Source: Brachypterus glaber
Taxonomy: Eukaryota > Arthropoda > Insecta > Coleoptera > Kateretidae
Assembly (NCBI GenBank): GCA_958510825.1
Contig: OY294049.1
Location: 20,081,536-20,145,535, forward strand
Reading direction: 5' to 3'
Length of the DNA stretch: 64,000 bases
Shown one piece after another: positions 58,256 through 64,000 of the stretch. Each line of letters opens with the position of its first letter. Within the stretch, counting starts at the first letter, position 1. A program made the position numbers and the translations under genes. Under the pieces are notes generated by a model that was not told where the DNA came from, searched no databases, and worked only from the letters and a program-made list of their open reading frames with translations.

Positions 58256-58321
58256 GACTGCGTTAATCAAACAAAAGTCGTTTTAAGGAATAGTAAAATG
58301 TTTTATATATATTCCTTATAA

Positions 58322-59844
58322 GTCTACCTCTCATTTAATACCAGATTTAAAATAATCCATCGACGAAACTTTTTATTTTTTTCAGTGTATTGTTTGAACC
58401 ATGTTTATTAAACTTTTTAGATATTTTTACTGTTTTTAACTAATTCTGGGTCTGATTTTAAAAATAATATTAGTTTTGCTGTAAAAGTGTTTGTTCAAGA
58501 AATATAAACCATGACAAACTCTGATAATTATCAGATTATAATCTGCATATTTTGCTTAAGTATATATTATACATTGTATAAATATTTTTTAAATCAGCGA
58601 CCCAAATTAGTTAAAAACCGTTAAAATAAAAAAAAAAGTTTTATAACAAAAGTTTAATATTATTGGCTAATTTAATAAATTTGATCCAAGAAAATACACT
58701 GAAAAAAATGCATAATCTATGCTACTGTTTGGTGTATTCTAAGAATTTTCTCATAATTATAATATAATATAATTATAATCCTTCTAACGCATATTCTAAG
58801 AAATTTATATCATGTATGTTCTTTTTTTGAATGTTTTAAAACCTTCTGAAAATGTTCTTCGTAAAACAGTGTGTATAAGAATTATACAACATTCCCAATA
58901 TCTATTTTAAGAATATTCTTAGGACTGTTTTGTGCTAAGCGGGATACCGTATATTTGACGTATTTCATCTCAATATTAATTAATTTAATTGCAAAAGCAA
59001 ATGGCATCTATACGATTAAAAGCCACATTTAAGGGTGGTTTGAATTCCTTTATACATAAATAGATTATATTACACTTACTAGATTATAAGCTAACATTTT
59101 AAATGTATAATCATACACATATTATTGAAATTTAATTTTAATATATTGCTTTTAAGAGTTAACTTTAACTTATAGAATTTCTTAATGCGTTCTAATATAC
59201 ACGGTGTCCCAGCTAAGAAAAATTATTCATTTTTTGGCGCTTATATTAAAGCTATTGAAACAAAATTTATGTTTGCATAAACAAAGAAAATTTGATAAAA
59301 TTTTGAAACGCAACTTTAATTTAAATACTAAATTTTAAAAAATATTTTTATTCTTAATACATTAATTAATATTTCAGAATTTGTATTAAATTACAAATTA
59401 TTTCATTTGAAATAATGCCAATTTATTATTTTATTGAAATCGCAATAATTTGCTTACTAGCATATGTAGTTAGGGGTTTGAAATATCTAAACTATTGCCT
59501 AGATGGAACTCGTGTATTTTTTAATACTTTAATCTAAACTTTTTCATTTAAGCCCACTTATGGTACTTGTACGTTAGCCGTACGTTATTGTTGTTTAAAA
59601 GTCCTGAAGGCATTTTATCCAAATTAAGGTTAATTAAAATTTTACAATTTATGACATTTATTCAGACATTTATTATTTTGACATTCAATTCCCGCAAATT
59701 CTAAATGCAATCAAAATAAGTAAAATTCATAGAGTTCTTAATAATATTTTATAAAAAATTTATAGTTTTTTTCAAGTAATTAATTAAGAAATAAAATTAA
59801 CAAATTCTTGATCCTTACTCATATTGGAGTTGATCTAAATAAAC
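58322..59844. other. No gene seen
   Basis: AT-rich, with an aattataatataatataatt-type palindrome near 58758. Nothing else. Confidence 0.45.
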
Positions 59845-60143
59845 CATAGAAAAAATGTTATCTCTCCAAAATATAAATTTATTGTCTATTCAACAAACAT
59901 TACAGCGACAATTGTTTCGACTTTTTTTAACATAAAGTAATTTTCAAGTTTTTAAATTTATAAACAAATTAACTGGAGTACACATTATGATATTTCTAAT
60001 AATGTGTACTCAAGTTAATTTGTTTATAAATTTAAAAACTTGAAAATGACTTTATGTTGAAAAAGAGAAAAACAATTTTCGCTGTAATGTTTGTTTAATA
60101 GACAATAAATTTATATTTTGGAGAGATAACATTTTTTTCTATG
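59845..60143. mobile_element. Palindromic MITE, about 140-bp arms
   Basis: Catagaaaaaatgttatctc mirrors gagataacatttttttctatg; ttataaacaaattaact-ggagtacacattat mirrors ataatgtgtact-caagttaattt. Arms nearly identical, short loop. Confidence 0.88.
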
Positions 60144-60383
60144 ATTTAATTAAGAAATAGTCCAATATTATTGTGATTTATTTTAGAGAATGTAAATAAA
60201 TTTAGGAATAGTTTATTATTATAATATTTTTTTAAAGCAGTATTTAAAGCGACAGTTAAAAAAATTGTATGGTAGAAATAAAAGCTAATAAAAAACTTTT
60301 GTTTGGGCACACGTATCGCGTTTCGAGCTTTTTGAGTATATTAACTGACATAAATTTTATTTTAATAGCTTTAGTAATAACCA

Positions 60384-60774
60384 GTACTCGGCAAATTTCC
60401 AGTACTCGTATAGGCGCCGCGCGGACTCTAGCGTTTACGCGAGGTTTTAAATATTTACATTTTTATTTATTTTTATCTTGATTTTTTTTAATAATTCCAT
60501 TTAAACGAGTAAGGTGGGAAAAAAAGATATCGATAAATAAAAATTAAAAATTTTCGTATTCTTAAAATATAAAAATCGAATGTCGGTTTTTTCTTTGAAA
60601 AACACCGATATATATATACATATTTATAGTCAATATTGTTGTGTGTAACAAATTAGTCGTCAAATGTTTCGATTTAGTGACCTTTATAAAAATTTCCCTC
60701 ATAATTCGGCAAAATTATTCCGTAAGCCTATGTTTCTGCATTTATTTTCAAAGTTGATGAGTCATAACTGAGTT
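60384..60774 (+). repeat. Dispersed repeat family E, copy 2
   Basis: Direct copy of 43925-44215 with an insertion near 60480-60585. The 70-codon frame overlapping it is not a gene. Confidence 0.75.
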
Positions 60775-62690
60775 TACGACAACAACTGGTAATAACGCTG
60801 GCGGACCCGCTCCCTCAGTAATTTTTTTAATCAAATGAAATGGTACTTAAATTATACATTCTTAAGCTATTTTAAACAACTCCGTTTTTACTTTTTGTCC
60901 CAGTATTAAATACTAAACTGCCCTATAATTTAAAACTGATAAATTCTGTTTTTAGTTCAATATTGATTTAGAATAATTGATCGTTGGGGCAGAAGGTATT
61001 AAAATTGTATTCAGTTTCAAAATTATTCATTTTAAACTAGAAATAAAACTATGGATTTCTTTAGATACAGTTTCACAGATCTGTAAAATATCTATATTAA
61101 AACGCTTGTTTTAAAATAACTTCCAAAATACCTCATAAAACATCTATAAAGTTTTTGTAAAGTACAGAAGGAGCAAACCCATATTCTTGTTAACCTGCTT
61201 TACCACACCTATTTACTGCATGTCATGCTCAGTTGATCTCTTTCCGGTGAAAAGGTAACTACAATGCAAGGCGTTGCAACGCAGGTTGCAATCTCAACTA
61301 AACGACAGAAGGTTGTTCACAGTTGTATTGCGATATGGCGCAAATGGTTCGTTTTGTTTTAAATAACTTTTAATTGCGCTCAACGCGGTATTACCCACCT
61401 TTACACTAATTTTTAAAATTTTTGCTCGCGTAACTGTAATACTTTATATTTTCATTTTAATATTTGACAATTAACTTAGTTAAATTAGTAACGATAAGCT
61501 AAAAGGTATTTTGTAAAAAAATTCTTTGAAACCCTATCATTTGCAGCCCTTTTATTAATGAAGCAAAGTTTATACACCTTGAAAATTTGATAATATAACT
61601 ACGAGTAATTTCATTACCATATTCGCATTTCGAAGTCTCATCTTGGCTTATGAATATTCAAACTGTACTTAACCCGTTAATTACCCCCACGAAAAGCACT
61701 CAAACCTCAATGTGCAAATCTTGTGAAAAAATATCGACGTTTATCACACTTTAGTGTTTAAGTTGAACCCTTAAGCCAATAAAACACATAAAGCTCACAA
61801 GAACAAACTTCCGGATGATCTAACATCAAAATATTTATCATGTGCTGTTTACGTTAGAGCGGGATGAAAATATAAAAACGGCTGTGTTTCAGAAGAGCAG
61901 AAGAAAAATAATTACATATTGTCGTGGTACTTTTTCAAGATCAACCAATTTTTGGATTCACCTTTCCTGTCGGCAATGGTTTGAAAGAAGCAAAATTAAA
62001 AAATGAATAAATACAGGGAAATGTACAGCAGTTTATAAAAGTTTTTTCCTAAAAAATTAACATACTTTTAATTAATAGAAAGAAACATTTTGAACAATAG
62101 GGAATGTTCAAGTATTACCTATCGCAAATTTTGATCACTTTGACCCCCTCCCCTGTAAAGCTATTTTCCTATATCAATACTCCACACTTCAAAATGACCC
62201 CCCCCCCAGGAGCGTTACGTAATACTTTAATCTTTTCCCTATAAGGGTGTAGTCACAAATCAACAATGGTCTGTGGGTGTGGTATTTTAAATATTTTGGT
62301 GGAGGCTTCTGTGTCACCCCCTTACTGTAAAAATCTAGAACATCCCTGTAGCATAAGTTTATAAATTTGATAACAGTTTTTAGAGGAAGGTTATGACCAT
62401 CCATTGAAGAAGGGAAATTTTTATTAAATTTTGCCTTGAACAGGGGCAAAAAAATGTTAAATTTAGCCCGCTTTAATAAAATTCTGGCATATGATATGAT
62501 ATATTAAGCGCGGTTAAGACAATTAGAGTTAAGAAAACTAATAACAAGTTTCTTACAAGACTTGAAACATCTTTCATGCTGCTCCAGATTTATAAAGTTT
62601 ACAAGAGTGTATATTAACCTATTAGCTCATATACCGTCAAAGGTAACAGTTACCTATTTATTTTCCATAAAGAAAAACAATTTAAAAATA
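60775..62690. other. No gene supported
   Basis: Includes a less AT-rich patch at 61240-61330 (aaggcgttgcaacgcagg, ttgcaatctcaac) and a C9 run at 62197-62206. An 86-codon minus frame over 62189-62449 has no recognised domain. Confidence 0.4.
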
Positions 62691-62694
62691 TGCT

Positions 62695-63030
62695 TTATCC
62701 AATACATACAGATAATAAGACAATTACCAGCTTTATTTTAAAAAGATAAACTCAATAATAACCCCCTCGTGGCTTTTACTTTATTGAGTGAATAATTATT
62801 TATTTTACCCACTCAACTGTCACTTGTCAAATTATTTTCTTGTAAATGTCATTAAAATTTTTAATAAAAATATGAATTCCTAAGCTATTTATTGGATAAA
62901 ACCTTGTGTAGCACTCATGGGTAAACTGATATTGCCCTCTGGAAAATTAACCTGCTTGGCTGACGCCTCGCAGGTTAATTTTCTCATGGGCAATATCTTA
63001 CTTTACCCACTAGTACCATAAATAACTATT
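62695..63030 (+). mobile_element. MITE, inverted relative of the 16720 insert
   Basis: Reads ttatccaatacatacag to ccactagtaccataaataac, the reverse complement of the inner MITE at 16720-17242. It keeps both the gtcatta segment and the aacctgc/gcaggtt hairpin, so it is the fullest copy in the window. Confidence 0.75.
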
Positions 63031-63058
63031 CCCCGCTTATTTCCGACCTTTTATTACA

Positions 63059-64000
63059 TTTTTTTTAACATGTGATGAAACTTGGGCTCCAACTTTGTAT
63101 ACCAAAGCATCATCTTGATTAGTAGTTTGTTTGGTTTATTCAAGGGACATGCTTATATTCCAGTCAAATATTAAATATAAATTGCAATAAATGTACACGG
63201 ACTGATATTTTAAAGGGTAGTTGTTGATTATAACAGAACACTCTTGTTGGTTTTTCACTAGGTGATTTGCGTAAGGGGTGTCCGCTATCTTGAAATTTAG
63301 GGGTGAGTTGCTTAATATGCATCTTACGATAAAAATGCATATATCTTAGTGTTTTTACCCCAGTGTTTTCTATTCGTTGATGTTTTTTTGGGCTTTTTTA
63401 ATATCAACCCTCTTCCCAAAAAAACATCAACGAATAAAAATGCATATAACCAATTTTGTCAAGGATGAAATTTTCAACAATTTTTGTTTGGATCATTTTT
63501 TTAATACATTAATAACAATTGAGACTGTTGCTACGGCGAGTGACTTTTTTTTAACATGTGATGAAACTTGGGCTCCAACTTTGTATGCCAAAGCATCATC
63601 TTGATTAGTAGTTTGTTTGGTTTATTCAAGGGACAGGCTTATATTCCAGTCAAATATTAAATATAAATTGCAATAAATGTACACGGACTGATATTTTAAA
63701 GGGTAGTTGTTGATTATAACAGAACACTCCTGTTGGTTTTTCACTAGGTGATTTGCGTAAGGGGTGTCCGCTATCTTGAAATTTAGGGGTGAGTTGCTTA
63801 ATATGCATCTTACGATAAAAATGCATATATCTTAGTGTTTTTACCCCAGTGTTTTCTATTCGTTGATATTTTTTTGGGCTTTTTTAATATCAACCCTCTT
63901 CCCAAAAAAACATCAACGAATAAAAATGCATATAACCAATTTTGTCAAGGATGAAATTTTCAATAATTTTTGTTTGGATCATTTTTTTAATACATTAATA
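63059..64000 (+). repeat. 486-bp tandem duplication, open at the window edge
   Basis: Unit 1 at 63059-63544 and unit 2 from 63545 to the window end differ at only a few positions. Each has taacatgtgatgaaacttgg, gcgtaaggggtgtccgc and a stem-loop with 22-bp arms (perfect at 63371-63392 / 63415-63436, one mismatch in unit 2). The number of units beyond 64000 is unknown. Confidence 0.93.

Larger units (their letters stand above)
57661..58310. mobile_element. Hammerhead-bearing fold-back retroelement, copy 2
   Basis: 650 bp flanked by a perfect 11-bp duplication attccttataa (57650-57660, 58311-58321). Inverted relative to copy 1: the longer end is on the left here. The centre has about 70 bp that copy 1 lacks (gtcgatagggggcagatt to attgtcgatagg), with a ccacggtgg / ccgcc core, so this is the fuller form. 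Both arms hold an intact hammerhead. Confidence 0.87.

Noticed and set aside
62189..62449. 86-codon minus frame
   Set aside because: Pro-rich and partly from a C9 run; no recognised family and no supporting neighbours.

Overview
The window looks like an AT-rich insect nuclear genome, possibly a beetle; the order is an inference and not proven. It is almost entirely intronic and intergenic DNA packed with mobile elements. The only host coding sequence I can support is three consecutive exons of one minus-strand gene: 50478-50648 and 49471-49662, which together make one fibronectin type III domain, and 27512-27811, which encodes a transmembrane helix and the start of a cytoplasmic tail. All three have good splice sites and phase-1 boundaries and join in frame. 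The sequence is closest to the insect Sidestep family of Ig/FN3 cell-surface axon-guidance receptors. The Ig exons must lie beyond 64000, and the rest of the tail below position 1 or in an exon I did not recognise. The intron between the FN3 and membrane exons is about 21.7 kb.

Region by region: 1-9000 holds degenerate dispersed repeats, a TA-flanked mariner-like relic (1394-2259) and several long fold-back elements. 9010-11610 is a satellite of about 141-bp monomers. 12042-13131 is a fold-back carrying a LINE tail. 16490-17340 is a nested MITE. 18897-27463 is a 3-copy tandem array of a 2.83-2.87 kb unit that ends about 50 bp from the membrane exon. 28495-29916 is a TA-flanked element full of short internal repeats. 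35430-37280 holds minisatellites, a fold-back with decayed hammerhead-like motifs and a 250-bp hexanucleotide repeat. 38045-43631 is a nested composite: an old fold-back element with a 9-bp target duplication, interrupted by a 3.4-kb Penelope-like element (PLE) with pseudo-LTRs, a broken RT/GIY-YIG gene and a 12-bp target duplication. 44-51 kb holds more fold-backs and the two FN3 exons. 51119-51786 is a 5'-inverted (twin-primed) LINE fragment with a 12-bp target duplication. 63059-64000 is a 486-bp tandem duplication that runs off the window.

The most interesting signal is a pair of short elements (52517-53100 and 57661-58310). Each is flanked by an 11-12 bp target duplication and carries two head-to-head 71-nt sequences that fold as type I hammerhead ribozymes: complete CUGANGA and GAAA boxes, a 6-bp helix I, a 5-bp helix II and a loop-less 3-bp helix III. 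They look like non-autonomous, ribozyme-bearing relatives of PLEs, and the PLE in the same window has weaker versions of the motif in its pseudo-LTRs.

No tRNA, rRNA, CRISPR array or bacterial-type gene was seen. Most short open frames are chance frames in AT-rich repeats.
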